Positions 1-8,564 are shown, counted from the stretch's first letter. The stretch is 64,000 nt of DNA from CAZMPJ01 sp964568455 (GCA_964568455.1 CAZMPJ010000002.1:105944-169943); one strand, 5' to 3'. Translations and numbers: made by a program. The notes: generated by a model from the letters alone, not told the origin.

Positions 1-2108
1 GGAACCTGGTTTTTATCCAGTATGACCGCAATGCTAAGGGAGATTTAATCCCTTTAAAACAAAAAAGCATTGATACGGGTATGGGCTTAGAAAGAATTGC
101 ATCTGTGTTGCAAGGCGTGGATAATAATTTTAAAACCGACCTTTTTATCCCTTTAATTAATAAGGTTAAAGACCTAATTAAACAACCAAACCCTTCTCAA
201 GCTTCCTTGCATATTATTGCTGACCATGTTCGAGCAGCTGCTAACCTTATTTCTGACGGGGTAATACCAGAAAATATTGGCCGAGGCTATATTTTACGCC
301 GCTTAATCCGCCGAGCAGTGCATCATGGTATCCTGATTGGTATTAAAGGCACTTTTTTATCTAAGCTTGCTCAGGAAGTTATTGTTGATATGAAAGATGT
401 TTATCCTGGCTTAGGAGAAAAAGCTAAGTTAATTCAAGAAGTGATCAAAACCGAAGAAAAACATTTCTTATCAACTTTAGAAAAAGGTATGCAGCTTTTT
501 AATCAAATAGTGGAAAAACATAAACAGGATAAAATTATTCCAGGGTCTGCGGCTTTTAAATTGCATGATACCTATGGTTTTCCTGTTGAGCTGACTAAAG
601 AAATGGCAGCTGAAAAAGGCTGTCAGGTGGATGAAAAAGGTTTTGAGCAGGAAATGGAAAAACAAAAAGAACGGGCTCGCGGTAATGGAGTTGCTGGCGA
701 TAAGCAAGCTTTAGCCCATCTTAATTTAGAGGGAATAAAGCCGACTAAGTTTGAGGGCCATAAAAATACTAAAGTTGATACAAAAATAGTGGTAATTTTT
801 CCAGAGCAAAACTTTGTAGTGTTAGAAAAAACTCCTTTTTATGCTGAGCAGGGCGGCCAAGTAGGGGATAGTGGAATTTTAAAATTAAAGGAAAAAGATG
901 TCAGAGTTTTAGATGCCTTAACTTCTCCCCAGGGAGTGGTTATGCATAAGGTTGAATCTGTAGCAGGCTTAAAAGAAAAAGATAAAGCCACGGCCATTAT
1001 TGATGCTTCAAAACGACATGCAACTACTTTGCATCATACTGCTACCCACTTGTTACATAAGGCTTTGAGTGAGGTGTTGGGTAGTCATATTAAACAAGCT
1101 GGTTCTTATGTGGGGCCAGACAAACTACGTTTTGACTTTACTCATTTTAGTGGGCTTAAGGATCTTGAAATATTAGAAATAGAAAAAAGGGTAAACCAAA
1201 AAATTAAACAAGGGATAAAAGTTGAAACCCTGGAAAAATCTTATGATGATGCCATGGCAATGGGGGCGACTGCTTTGTTTGGCGAAAAATACGGAGACAA
1301 AGTTAGGGTTCTAAAAGTAGGAGATTATAGTTTAGAGCTTTGTGGAGGAACCCATGCTAAAACTTGTAGTGAAATCCTCTTTTTTAAAATTCTATCTGAA
1401 AGTGCGCTCGGTTCCGGCGTAAGAAGGGTTGAAGCAATCGCTGGAGAGCGGGCCAAAGTGAATCTGGTTTATAAAGCTAAGACCATGCGGGATGAAGTGC
1501 ATGAATTGGTACGCAAATATAAGATGCAGCAGATGATTATTGAAAGTTTGGGCGGGAAGCAGTTTACCGAAACCGATATTTTTGAAATTGAAGTTACCGA
1601 GCTAGAAAGAATGGCTAAGGCAGTGGATGAGCAAGATGTGGAAAACGTTAAAAAATTTTTAGATCATTTTCAAGGCCGGATTGATTGGCTCAAAGAGCGA
1701 TTGGCCAAATCCGAAAAAGAAATCAATGATTTAAGACTAAAAACCACTTCCCAGGAAGCCGTGGCTTATGTACAAGAGTTAAAAGAAAAAAATGGTGTCA
1801 AAATTTTATTAAAAGATTTTAGTGAGTATAGCATGGAAATGCTGCGGACTATTTCTGATATTGTCCAGAACCAAGCTAAATCTTGTATTATAGTTTTAGC
1901 TTCAGTGCTAAAAGGCAAGGTCCGCTTTTTAATTACTGTAACTCCTGATTTAGTAAGCAAGGGTTATTCTGCTAAAAAGATTGCTGATGTTTTTGGTGGG
2001 GTGGTTGGAGGCAAGGGTGGGGGCCGGGATATAAAAGTAGAAGGTGGAGCCAAAGACCCCTCTAAAATAGCTGAAGCTTTTACCAAAGTGTGGCAAGAAT
2101 GCGTGTAG
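1..2108 (+). CDS. alaS: Alanine--tRNA ligase (5'-truncated by window edge)
   Basis: This is the C-terminal part of alanyl-tRNA synthetase, which charges tRNA-Ala in the cytoplasm and edits mischarged Ser/Gly. The reading frame is open from base 3, and the first visible residues (NLVFIQYDR, then DTGMGLER) belong to the aminoacylation domain. About 215 N-terminal residues, including motifs 1 and 2, therefore lie upstream of the window. The editing domain is visible, with the HTATHLLH zinc motif near base 1040 and the CGGTH motif near base 1340. The glycine-rich DHHA1 C-terminal domain (GGVVGGKGGG) comes last. The stop codon overlaps the start of ruvX, as expected for translational coupling. Identity is secure; only the start is missing. 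Confidence 0.97.
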   Translation, partial: NLVFIQYDRNAKGDLIPLKQKSIDTGMGLERIASVLQGVDNNFKTDLFIPLINKVKDLIKQPNPSQASLHIIADHVRAAANLISDGVIPENIGRGYILRRLIRRAVHHGILIGIKGTFLSKLAQEVIVDMKDVYPGLGEKAKLIQEVIKTEEKHFLSTLEKGMQLFNQIVEKHKQDKIIPGSAAFKLHDTYGFPVELTKEMAAEKGCQVDEKGFEQEMEKQKERARGNGVAGDKQALAHLNLEGIKPTKFEGHKNTKVDTKIVVIFPEQNFVVLEKTPFYAEQGGQVGDSGILKLKEKDVRVLDALTSPQGVVMHKVESVAGLKEKDKATAIIDASKRHATTLHHTATHLLHKALSEVLGSHIKQAGSYVGPDKLRFDFTHFSGLKDLEILEIEKRVNQKIKQGIKVETLEKSYDDAMAMGATALFGEKYGDKVRVLKVGDYSLELCGGTHAKTCSEILFFKILSESALGSGVRRVEAIAGERAKVNLVYKAKTMRDEVHELVRKYKMQQMIIESLGGKQFTETDIFEIEVTELERMAKAVDEQDVENVKKFLDHFQGRIDWLKERLAKSEKEINDLRLKTTSQEAVAYVQELKEKNGVKILLKDFSEYSMEMLRTISDIVQNQAKSCIIVLASVLKGKVRFLITVTPDLVSKGYSAKKIADVFGGVVGGKGGGRDIKVEGGAKDPSKIAEAFTKVWQECV

Positions 2109-2512
2109 TTGGTATTGACTACGGCGAAAAACGGATTGGGGTAGCTATTTCTGATCCTCTTGGTATAACTTCTCAAGGCATTGGTGTGGTTGGTAATATT
2201 GTTGAATTAAAAGAGCTTTTAAAAACTTATGATAATATTGATGAAATTGTTGTTGGCCTGCCTAAGACTATGCGTGGGGAAATAGGCATCCAAGCGGAAA
2301 AAGTTTTAGAATTTATTAAAGAATTAAAAAACAACTTTGAAGTGCCTATTAAAACTCAGGATGAAAGATTAACCACTTCGCAAGCTGAAAAAGTATTGAT
2401 TTCTGCTGGGTTAAGCCGGCAAAAACGCAAAAAAGTAATTGATAAATCAGCAGCCGTCTTAATTTTGCAAAATTATTTGGATAGTGGGAGGAGAAAACCC
2501 TCATCCCCCTAA
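2099..2512 (+). CDS. ruvX: Putative pre-16S rRNA nuclease YqgF/RuvX
   Basis: A 137-residue RNase H-fold nuclease of the YqgF family, thought to trim the 5' end of pre-16S rRNA. Acidic active-site residues are visible: D7 in GIDYGEKRIG, D88-E89 in DERLTT and D115 in DKSAAVLILQNYLD. ATG 2099 overlaps the alaS stop by 10 bp and gives the usual family length. A GTG at 2090 would add three residues. The alaS-ruvX-mltG order is common in bacteria. The protein should end soon after NYLDSG. The last residues (KPSSP) and the TAA come from the left end of the palindromic repeat that begins at 2495, so the native C-terminus has been replaced or extended by the repeat. Confidence 0.94.
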   Translation: MRVVGIDYGEKRIGVAISDPLGITSQGIGVVGNIVELKELLKTYDNIDEIVVGLPKTMRGEIGIQAEKVLEFIKELKNNFEVPIKTQDERLTTSQAEKVLISAGLSRQKRKKVIDKSAAVLILQNYLDSGRRKPSSP

Positions 2513-2598
2513 CCCCCTTCTCCCAGAGGGAGAAGGGGGACCCATAGCTTTGGGCATCCCCTCTCCCTCTGGGAGAGGGGATTATAGGGGTGAGGGCT
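2495..2598. repeat. Dispersed palindromic element, copy A
   Basis: About 100 bp between ruvX and mltG. Terminal inverted ends are CCCTCATCCCC (left) and GGGGTGAGGGC (right, 2587-2597). Inside are two near-perfect hairpins: a 12-bp stem at 2513-2524/2528-2539 with loop AGA, and a 12-bp stem at 2556-2567/2571-2582 with loop TCT. The left end encodes the ruvX C-terminus and stop. The right end carries GAGGG, 8 nt before the mltG ATG. The closest relative in the window is copy D (44839-45002), which shares both hairpin sequences almost exactly. Confidence 0.9.
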
Positions 2599-2604
2599 AA
2601 AGAT

Positions 2605-3558
2605 ATGAATAACTATGGGATAAAAATAGGTTTAACTTTAATCCTAGTCTCTCTTTTAATTTTTATTGCGGCTTTATTTCAGTCAGTAAATATTTTTGAT
2701 AAGACCGAAAAAATTGTTATTATTCCTGCGGGAGCATCAACTAGCCAGGTTGAATCAATTTTAGAAGTGGAAGGCATCCTGCGTCCTGATAGTAGTTTTA
2801 CGGTTGCGGCCAAGGTTTTGGGCCTCTCAAAAAATATTCAAGCGGGTAGCTATAAGTTTTCTCCTTCACAAAACTTGATCAAGGTTTTGTTAAAGCTAAA
2901 AAGAGGTGAGGTTATTCCACCTGACCAGATTAAGGTTACTTTTCCCGAAGGAACTTCGATTTATAAGATGGGTGAGGTTTTAAAGGGAGCGGGTTATGCC
3001 GACTATAAAAAATTACAGGCTTTGACCTCTTTAGAGGGTTATTTGTATCCGGATACTTATAACTTTTATCCAGAAGCTAAGGTTGATGTTTTAGTTGATA
3101 CTATGGTTAATCGTTTTGATCAAATAGTAATGCCGGTTTGGGATAAAACCAAAAAAGATACTAAATATAATCTGCATGAGATTTTAACTTTAGCTTCGAT
3201 TATTGAAAAAGAAGCACAAAAACCAGAGGAAAGAACAATTATTTCATCGGTTTACCATAATCGTTTAAACAAAAGAATGTACTTGGCCGCTTGCCCCACA
3301 ATTAAATATGCTCTTGAGCGACCGACTAAAAAAGTTTACTTAGACCAACTAGAAGTTGATTCGCCTTACAATACTTATAAGAACTTTGGCTTGCCTCCAG
3401 GACCAATCTGCAATCCTGGGATTGAATCAATTAAAGCTGCGATTTATCCAGCCAAGACTAATTTTTATTTCTTTGTTGCTAAGCCAGATGGTTCACATGA
3501 GTTTTCTAAGACTTATGAGGGGCATCAGAGGGCAAAGAAAAAACAATCCTCACCCTAA
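2605..3558 (+). CDS. mltG: Endolytic murein transglycosylase MltG (YceG family)
   Basis: MltG cleaves nascent peptidoglycan strands at the inner-membrane face and sets glycan chain length. The 317-residue protein has one N-terminal membrane helix (about residues 7-26), a LysM-like region, and the conserved YceG core. That core includes LEGYLYPDTY, the catalytic glutamate in ASIIEKEA, and the SPYNTY...GLPPGPICNPG block. ATG 2605 is chosen because it leads directly into the membrane helix and follows GAGGG from repeat A by 8 nt. A GTG at 2590 would start inside the repeat. The last residues (QSSP) and the TAA are encoded by the left end of repeat B, the same kind of tail seen on ruvX. Confidence 0.93.
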   Translation: MNNYGIKIGLTLILVSLLIFIAALFQSVNIFDKTEKIVIIPAGASTSQVESILEVEGILRPDSSFTVAAKVLGLSKNIQAGSYKFSPSQNLIKVLLKLKRGEVIPPDQIKVTFPEGTSIYKMGEVLKGAGYADYKKLQALTSLEGYLYPDTYNFYPEAKVDVLVDTMVNRFDQIVMPVWDKTKKDTKYNLHEILTLASIIEKEAQKPEERTIISSVYHNRLNKRMYLAACPTIKYALERPTKKVYLDQLEVDSPYNTYKNFGLPPGPICNPGIESIKAAIYPAKTNFYFFVAKPDGSHEFSKTYEGHQRAKKKQSSP

Positions 3559-3734
3559 GTTTTTCTAAATTTGTTTGCTTGAGTGAATAAAGATCCCTCT
3601 CCATTAAAAATGGAGAGGGAAAGGCTTTTCTTAAAATACGAACCTAACCCTTCTCCATCCCGAGCTTGTCGAGGGAATGGAGAAGGGATTTAGCTTATAA
3701 GTAAAAAAATATTCTACAAGCTGGGATGAGGATT
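3545..3734. repeat. Dispersed palindromic element, copy B
   Basis: A 190-bp element between the convergent genes mltG and guaA. Its ends are AATCCTCACCC (3545-3555) and GGGATGAGGATT (3723-3734). Hairpins are a 12-bp stem at 3594-3605/3609-3620 and an 11-bp stem at 3648-3658/3677-3687 that encloses a CCCGAGC...GAGGG-type arm. Both flanking genes stop in the element: the mltG TAA follows its left end and the guaA TAA (3735-3733) uses its last bases. Read on the minus strand, the right half resembles the left half of copy C (8600-8702), including the segment CATCCCAGCTTGTA. The two long hairpins could also terminate both transcripts. Confidence 0.88.
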
Positions 3735-5292
3735 ACTCCCACTCAATAGTTGAAGGCGGTTTTGAGGAAATATCGTAGACAACGCGATTGACTTCCGGTA
3801 CTTCGTTTACAATCCGGCTGGAAATTTTCTCCAGTAAATCATAAGGCAAACGAGCCCAGTCAGCTGTCATAGCATCTTTTGAATTAACTGCGCGGACGGC
3901 TATAGTATTTAAATAAGTTCTTTTATCACCCATAACTCCTACTGTCCTAATTGGTAGCAACACAGCAAAGGATTGCCAGGTTTCTCTGTAAAGTCCGGCG
4001 TTTTTAATTTCTCCTACCACAATATCATCTGCTGCCTGAAGAATTTCAACTCTTTTTTTGGTCACTTCACCAATAATGCGGATGGCAAGACCGGGGCCGG
4101 GGAAGGGTTGGCGGCTAACAATATCTTCTGGTACGCCTAGTTCTTTGCCTAAAACCCGAACTTCATCTTTAAACAACAATCTTAAGGGTTCAATTAATTT
4201 AAAGCCCATTTTTTCCGGCAATCCGCCCACATTGTGGTGGGTTTTAATTTTCTTGGCTACTTTACCGGTGGTAGTTCCAGGAACCGCGCTTTCAATTACA
4301 TCTGGATACAGGGTGCCTTGAGCAAGATAGGGGATGTCTCCCAGTCGTAGGGCTTCTTCTTCAAAAGTGCGAATAAAATTTTCCCCAATAATTTTTCTTT
4401 TCTTTTCTGGTTCAGTTACTCCAGTTAGTTTTCCAAAAAAGCGCTTTGAAGCGTCAATGTGAAGAAAGTTAACTTTAAACCTTCCAGTAAAAAGCTCATT
4501 GATTTTCTTAGCTTCATTTTTTCTCATAAAGCCCTGGTCAATAAACATGCAAATCAACTGGTCTCCAACTGCTTTATTAACTAAGGCTGCAACAGTAGTT
4601 GAATCAACTCCGCCGGAAAGAGCCAGTAAAATTTTGTTTTTACCAATCTTTTCTCGTAGAAGTTTAATTTGTTCTTCAATAAAGTTGGCTGTGGTCCAAG
4701 TTGGGTTGCAGGCGCAGATATTTATTACAAAATTTCTAATTATTTCTAAACCTTTTGGGGTGTGAACTACTTCTGGGTGAAATTGCACGCCATATAATTT
4801 CTTGGCAACATTGCCAATAGCAGCAAATTGGGTGTTATCAGTATGAGCTAGTTGTTTAAAACCTTTTGGCAAGGAAACAACCGTATCTCCATGACTCATC
4901 CAGCATTGCAGATGGATTGGCAGGCCGTTAAAAAGATTAGTTTTATCGTCAACAAAAAGGTCAGCTTTGCCATATTCACGCTTCTTTTCCTGTTTTACTT
5001 CACCACCGGCTTCTTTGGCCATTAATTGCAGGCCATAGCAAATGCCCAGGATGGGAATTCCAGATTCAAGTAGTTTTTTATCTGGTTTAGGTGCATCTTT
5101 TTCATAAACAGAAGCTGGACCGCCAGACAAAATTATGCCTTTAACCTGTCTTTTCTTGAGTTCATCAACTGAAACATCGTGAGGAAGTACTTCGCAGTAA
5201 ACATTACATTCGCGCACCCGTCTGGCGATTAACAGGCTATATTGAGCGCCAAAATCGAGTACTGCAATAAGGTCGTGTTTTACGTTCGCCAT
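3733..5292 (-). CDS. guaA: GMP synthase (glutamine-hydrolysing)
   Basis: Converts XMP to GMP using glutamine and ATP, the last step of guanine nucleotide synthesis. The 519-residue protein has the class I amidotransferase domain (nucleophile Cys in GICYGLQLM; His/Glu in VQFHPEV). The ATP-pyrophosphatase P-loop (LSGGVDSTT) follows, then the dimerisation domain ending in the canonical PPSTIEWE. ATG 5292 (MANVKHD) fits the family N-terminus. The upstream in-frame ATG at 5307 lies inside a TATACT promoter-like box and has no ribosome-binding site. The gene follows guaB3 by only 18 bp, so the two form a guanine-synthesis pair, with a possible second promoter directly before guaA. Confidence 0.97.
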   Translation of the reverse strand: MANVKHDLIAVLDFGAQYSLLIARRVRECNVYCEVLPHDVSVDELKKRQVKGIILSGGPASVYEKDAPKPDKKLLESGIPILGICYGLQLMAKEAGGEVKQEKKREYGKADLFVDDKTNLFNGLPIHLQCWMSHGDTVVSLPKGFKQLAHTDNTQFAAIGNVAKKLYGVQFHPEVVHTPKGLEIIRNFVINICACNPTWTTANFIEEQIKLLREKIGKNKILLALSGGVDSTTVAALVNKAVGDQLICMFIDQGFMRKNEAKKINELFTGRFKVNFLHIDASKRFFGKLTGVTEPEKKRKIIGENFIRTFEEEALRLGDIPYLAQGTLYPDVIESAVPGTTTGKVAKKIKTHHNVGGLPEKMGFKLIEPLRLLFKDEVRVLGKELGVPEDIVSRQPFPGPGLAIRIIGEVTKKRVEILQAADDIVVGEIKNAGLYRETWQSFAVLLPIRTVGVMGDKRTYLNTIAVRAVNSKDAMTADWARLPYDLLEKISSRIVNEVPEVNRVVYDISSKPPSTIEWE

Positions 5293-5297
5293 GGGAG

Positions 5298-5303
5298 AGT
5301 ATA
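5298..5303 (-). promoter_or_regulatory. Candidate -10 box for guaA (leaderless type)
   Basis: TATACT on the minus strand ends 5 nt before the guaA ATG, and no Shine-Dalgarno sequence lies between. Initiation 6-7 nt after the box would start the mRNA at or next to the start codon. No good -35 is visible. Confidence 0.45.
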
Positions 5304-5310
5304 ACACATA

Positions 5311-6471
5311 CTACTTATACATTCCAAGCGCCTGCGCTTTTTGATAAACTTTGCCTTCAGTAAGAATTGAAGGAGCAATTACCACTTCAACTTGCTGCAT
5401 TTCTTTCAGATTAGCTGCGCCTAGGGTACCCATTGAAGTTTTTAAAGCGCCGGCAAAGTTCATTGAGCCATCGTCATATTTGGCAGGGCCAAGTAAGATT
5501 TCTTTTAAACTGCCAATGGATCCAACTTTAATTCTTGAACCTCGAGGAAGGGTAGGCGATGGTGTGGCCATGCCCCAGTGATAGTCTCCACCAGGAGATT
5601 CGGTAGCTCTAGCAATTGGCGAACCAACCATGACTGCATCTGCTCCACAAGCAATGGCTTTACAAATATCCCCGCTTACTGCCATTCCACCATCAGCAAT
5701 AATAGGTACATAAATGCTATTTTCTTTAAAATAAGCATTTCTAGCAGCAACACAATCGGCAATAGCAGTGGCCATAGGAACACCAACTCCAAGTACTCCT
5801 CTTGAGGTACAAGCCGCGCCTGGCCCAATGCCAACTAAAACTCCAGCAATCCCAGTTCCCATTAAAGTTAAAGCGACCTCATAAGTAACGCAGTTACCAA
5901 CCAAAACAGGTATTCCTATCATTTTACAGAATTCTTTTAGGTCTAATGGCTCTGCATCAGAAGATTTATGTTTAGTTGAGATAACCGTTGATTGGATTAC
6001 AAATATATCTGCTCCAGCTTTTTTTACTATAGGGGCTAATTTTTTTGCTCTTTGGGGGATAGAAGAGACAGCTGCAATACCACCGGCATCTTTTATTTCT
6101 TTAATTCGTTTTATAACTAATTCATCTTTAACCGGTTCCTGATAAACTTTTTGCATAAGTGGAACATATTCATCTTTGTTTACTGAAGCGATTTGTTTTA
6201 AAATTTTATTTGCATCTTCATAGCGAGTCCAAATTCCTTGCAAATTTAAAACTCCAAGTCCACCGTACTTGCTCATTAAAGCCGCAGTTTTAGGGCTAAC
6301 TACACCGTCCATAGCAGAGGCGATAATAGGAATCTCCAATTTTTTGCCTCCGATCTCAACTGAAATATCAACATCATCTGGATTAATAGTAACAATTGAA
6401 GGGCAGAGTGAGATTTCATCAAATCCATATGCTCGCCTAGTTTTTTTTGATCTACCTAATATAGTATCCAT
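5311..6471 (-). CDS. guaB3: GuaB3-type IMP dehydrogenase, lacking CBS domains
   Basis: An IMP dehydrogenase-family enzyme of 386 residues, predicted to oxidise IMP to XMP with NAD+. The sequence follows the GuaB3 branch known from actinobacteria and cyanobacteria. It has the N-terminal RRAYGFDEI...NPDDVDIS block, IASAMDGVV, GGLGVLNLQGIWTRYED, and the catalytic loop GPGAACTSRG with its nucleophile Cys. It is about 100 residues shorter than classical GuaB because the CBS regulatory pair is absent, so adenine/guanine nucleotide control through CBS is not expected. Its ATG overlaps the stop of the zinc-finger gene upstream (TAATG) and guaA follows 18 bp downstream. The exact activity of GuaB3 proteins was long uncertain; the guaA linkage supports an IMPDH role here. 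Confidence 0.87.
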   Translation of the reverse strand: MDTILGRSKKTRRAYGFDEISLCPSIVTINPDDVDISVEIGGKKLEIPIIASAMDGVVSPKTAALMSKYGGLGVLNLQGIWTRYEDANKILKQIASVNKDEYVPLMQKVYQEPVKDELVIKRIKEIKDAGGIAAVSSIPQRAKKLAPIVKKAGADIFVIQSTVISTKHKSSDAEPLDLKEFCKMIGIPVLVGNCVTYEVALTLMGTGIAGVLVGIGPGAACTSRGVLGVGVPMATAIADCVAARNAYFKENSIYVPIIADGGMAVSGDICKAIACGADAVMVGSPIARATESPGGDYHWGMATPSPTLPRGSRIKVGSIGSLKEILLGPAKYDDGSMNFAGALKTSMGTLGAANLKEMQQVEVVIAPSILTEGKVYQKAQALGMYK

Positions 6472-6725
6472 TACTTTTTCCTCCTAATTTTAGGTTTGGG
6501 TCGACTTTTAGCCGTTTTAATCATACCTTCAAATTCTTTCATGGCTGGTTCTGGAATAAAGACTTCCCCGCATTCCTGACAAACCAGAGCTGGGATATTT
6601 TCCATTACATATAATTTTCCACCCTGATAATCTTCTAAATTAACTTTTTCTTGGTTCAAAGTTCCCCCGCAAGCTTCGCAGCTTTCGGGAGCATTTTCTT
6701 GAAGGTATTTTTCGTACTCATTCAT
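6471..6725 (-). CDS. YgiT-type zinc-finger protein
   Basis: A small 84-residue protein with two CxxC pairs (C16/C19 and C49/C52) in the arrangement of YgiT/MqsA-type zinc fingers. A basic tail (RPKPKIRRKK) follows. In other bacteria such fingers are usually antitoxin N-termini or lie beside DUF4258 toxins. Here there is no toxin-like neighbour and no helix-turn-helix domain. The gene instead overlaps guaB3 by one base (TAATG), so it heads a three-gene unit with guaB3 and guaA. A role in regulation or metal binding is only a guess. A TATAAT box lies 15 nt upstream. Confidence 0.8.
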   Translation of the reverse strand: MNEYEKYLQENAPESCEACGGTLNQEKVNLEDYQGGKLYVMENIPALVCQECGEVFIPEPAMKEFEGMIKTAKSRPKPKIRRKK

Positions 6726-6740
6726 GAAAGTAGAAAGGAT

Positions 6741-6746
6741 ATTATA
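6741..6746 (-). promoter_or_regulatory. Candidate -10 box for the zinc-finger/guaB3/guaA unit
   Basis: TATAAT on the minus strand, 15 nt upstream of ATG 6725. The divergent promoter for the gene at 6819 begins only 17 bp away. Confidence 0.45.
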
Positions 6747-6762
6747 GCTGATATAATTTTCC

Positions 6763-6790
6763 TTGACAATAGTTGGGGAAGTGTTAAAAT
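6763..6790 (+). promoter_or_regulatory. Sigma70-type promoter of the barrel-like protein gene
   Basis: A perfect -35 (TTGACA, 6763-6768), a 16-nt spacer and -10 TAAAAT (6785-6790). An AAAGGGGG ribosome-binding site (6806-6813) lies 5 nt before ATG 6819. This is the strongest canonical promoter seen in the window and suggests high expression of an envelope protein. Confidence 0.8.
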
Positions 6791-6818
6791 CAGCACAGAG
6801 AAAATAAAGGGGGTTTCA

Positions 6819-7535
6819 ATGAGAAAGATTGTTGTTGTTTCATTAGTTTTATTATTTTTTACTTCACTTTGTCTTGCTCAGCGTTCTGATCAAACGGTTG
6901 AGCAGATTTTATTTGAAAAAAAGGCAGAATTAGCAAAAGTTTCAAAATATATTGTTTCTTTGGATAAAAAACTGGAAACAGCTAAAAAAGCAAACGACAT
7001 AAGCAAGGAAGCCCAGCTGAAAACCTTAAAAACCGATGCTTTGGCACGAGCCAAGGTCATAAAAGAAGAGATTAACACGATTGAAAACCCAGAGCCAATT
7101 TCCCAGCCAGTGGTTGGGGAAGAAGTGGTAATAAGGGAAGTTGTGGTAGAAAGAGGAAAAAGCACTAGTATTGGCGGTAATATAATGTATGGTGGTGGGG
7201 CTGGGGGTGTGGGTTTTGATCTTATCCGGCCAGTCAATGAAGAGGTTAATTTTAGAATTGGCATTGGTTATTTGCAAGGCAATCAATATAATGTAATGAC
7301 AGCGGGCTTGGCAGTTACTAGACTTTTTATTGATAAATATGTTGGTTTGGGCGTTGATTATGGTAGCTATTCACAAACTGTTGCTGATATTCCCGGTTTA
7401 TCCGGCAATATTGCAAAAGGCGGTCATACTGGCGCTGGCATTTTTGTCGGAATTAGCCTTGACGACTCCAAGAATCTTGAGGTAGGATATAGCAGTGCTC
7501 TTGGTTTTACAGGGAGAGCTGTGTATAAATTTTAA
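6819..7535 (+). CDS. Secreted protein with coiled coil and outer-membrane barrel-like C-terminus
   Basis: A 238-residue protein with a clear signal peptide (MRKIVVVSLVLLFFTSLCLAQ, predicted cut after LCLA). A charged helical/coiled-coil stretch of about 60 residues follows (KKAELAKVSKYIVSLDKKL and onward), then a glycine-rich region of alternating residues from about residue 120. It ends in YKF, matching the aromatic C-terminal signature of outer-membrane beta-barrels. ATG 6819 is fixed by the signal peptide, the ribosome-binding site and the promoter at 6763. An ORF start at 6651 would run through the divergent gene. I do not recognise the family. A small barrel or surface protein is the best reading. 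Confidence 0.8.
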   Translation: MRKIVVVSLVLLFFTSLCLAQRSDQTVEQILFEKKAELAKVSKYIVSLDKKLETAKKANDISKEAQLKTLKTDALARAKVIKEEINTIENPEPISQPVVGEEVVIREVVVERGKSTSIGGNIMYGGGAGGVGFDLIRPVNEEVNFRIGIGYLQGNQYNVMTAGLAVTRLFIDKYVGLGVDYGSYSQTVADIPGLSGNIAKGGHTGAGIFVGISLDDSKNLEVGYSSALGFTGRAVYKF

Positions 7536-7546
7536 AGCCCTTCGAC

Positions 7547-8542
7547 TTGTCCGCTTTGGTTTTGTGTCTTAGTGCCTTTGTCATGTATGGGTGTACGACG
7601 ACTACGACTACTGTTTCGCCGGCAGAAGCTCCGACAGGGACAACCACGGTGGAGGTAGGATCTGGGGGCTCTGTTACTGCAGAAACAGGGAGTAGTAGTG
7701 GAAGTCTTACCATTACTTTGGTTGATCAAGACCAGGTTGTAATCAGTGGTGAGGCTTATTTAACAACTGCAAATATTACAATTGAAATATGGGCCACTAG
7801 TGTTGCTACTGTAGAGGGTGGTATTAGTACTGTTACTGCTCCAGTTGCTGGCTCTGCTTTGCCGATTAGTTTAGTAATGTCATTAGATGAGAGTGGAAGT
7901 ATGAGTACTGACGATGCTCTTGCAAGTTTAGAAGTTGCTGCTAAAAGTTTTGTGGATAACATGGGGGCTACTGATGAGTTAGGAATTGTAGTTTTTAGTA
8001 GTTATACCAATGTTACGGTAGAGGCACCAGTGATGACAACAACGGCTGCTAATAAAACTATTTTAAAGGCTACTATTGAAGCGATGAGTGCTACTGGTTC
8101 TACAGCATTGTACGATTCATTGGGTTTATCAGTAGATACTGTGGTTGGCGGAACCAATACTCGTAAAGCAGTGATAGGTATGACTGATGGGAAAGAAAAT
8201 GATAGTGATGTTTATACAACGTCAACTGCTGTAATTAATCATGCTAATGCAAGCAGTATACCTATATATATGGTTGGTTTAGGAAGTGTTACAGCATCAA
8301 CTATGCAGTCTCTTGCTGATGGCACCGGAGGACTTTATTATTATGCTCCAACTTCCTCTGACTTGGATGCACTTTACACTAAAATTTCTCAGGCTCTAAC
8401 TAATACCTGGACAGTTGCTTTTACGTCTTCTTCTATAACGTTTACGTCTGGTATAACTTACACTGTAAAAGTAACTGTGTCTTATACTCTTTCAGATGGT
8501 TCAATTATTAGTGATTATGCTTTGTTTACTTTAACAATATAA
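7547..8542 (+). CDS. VWA-domain lipoprotein, start codon uncertain
   Basis: A von Willebrand factor A domain protein of about 330 residues. The MIDAS metal site is complete: DESGS near residue 125, a threonine in ATGSTALYD, and the aspartate in GMTDGKEND. A hydrophobic segment ending in VMYGC, followed by a Thr-rich linker, looks like a lipobox, so the protein is probably anchored to a membrane by lipidation. The start is a problem. No ATG precedes the lipobox; TTG 7547 gives no basic N-terminus and no ribosome-binding site. The in-frame stop is at 7526-7528. ATT at 7529 would give a better signal peptide (LKPFDLSALVL). The gene follows the barrel-like gene by 11 bp and is probably co-transcribed and coupled with it. 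The ligand is unknown. Confidence 0.82.
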   Translation: MSALVLCLSAFVMYGCTTTTTTVSPAEAPTGTTTVEVGSGGSVTAETGSSSGSLTITLVDQDQVVISGEAYLTTANITIEIWATSVATVEGGISTVTAPVAGSALPISLVMSLDESGSMSTDDALASLEVAAKSFVDNMGATDELGIVVFSSYTNVTVEAPVMTTTAANKTILKATIEAMSATGSTALYDSLGLSVDTVVGGTNTRKAVIGMTDGKENDSDVYTTSTAVINHANASSIPIYMVGLGSVTASTMQSLADGTGGLYYYAPTSSDLDALYTKISQALTNTWTVAFTSSSITFTSGITYTVKVTVSYTLSDGSIISDYALFTLTI

Positions 8543-8564
8543 TAGATCCTTATTAGCTAACTCA

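Noticed and set aside
2512..2586. Hairpins of repeat A as a simple rho-independent terminator
   Set aside because: The stems are GC-rich, but no U-tract follows either one, and similar paired hairpins with the same ends recur at four other sites.
6471..6725. Toxin-antitoxin module
   Set aside because: Only the YgiT-type finger is present; there is no DUF4258 or MqsR-like toxin and the neighbour is guaB3.
7026..7286. Minus-strand ORFs inside the barrel-like gene
   Set aside because: They lie opposite a gene with clear signal peptide, promoter and ribosome-binding site and show no recognisable protein features.
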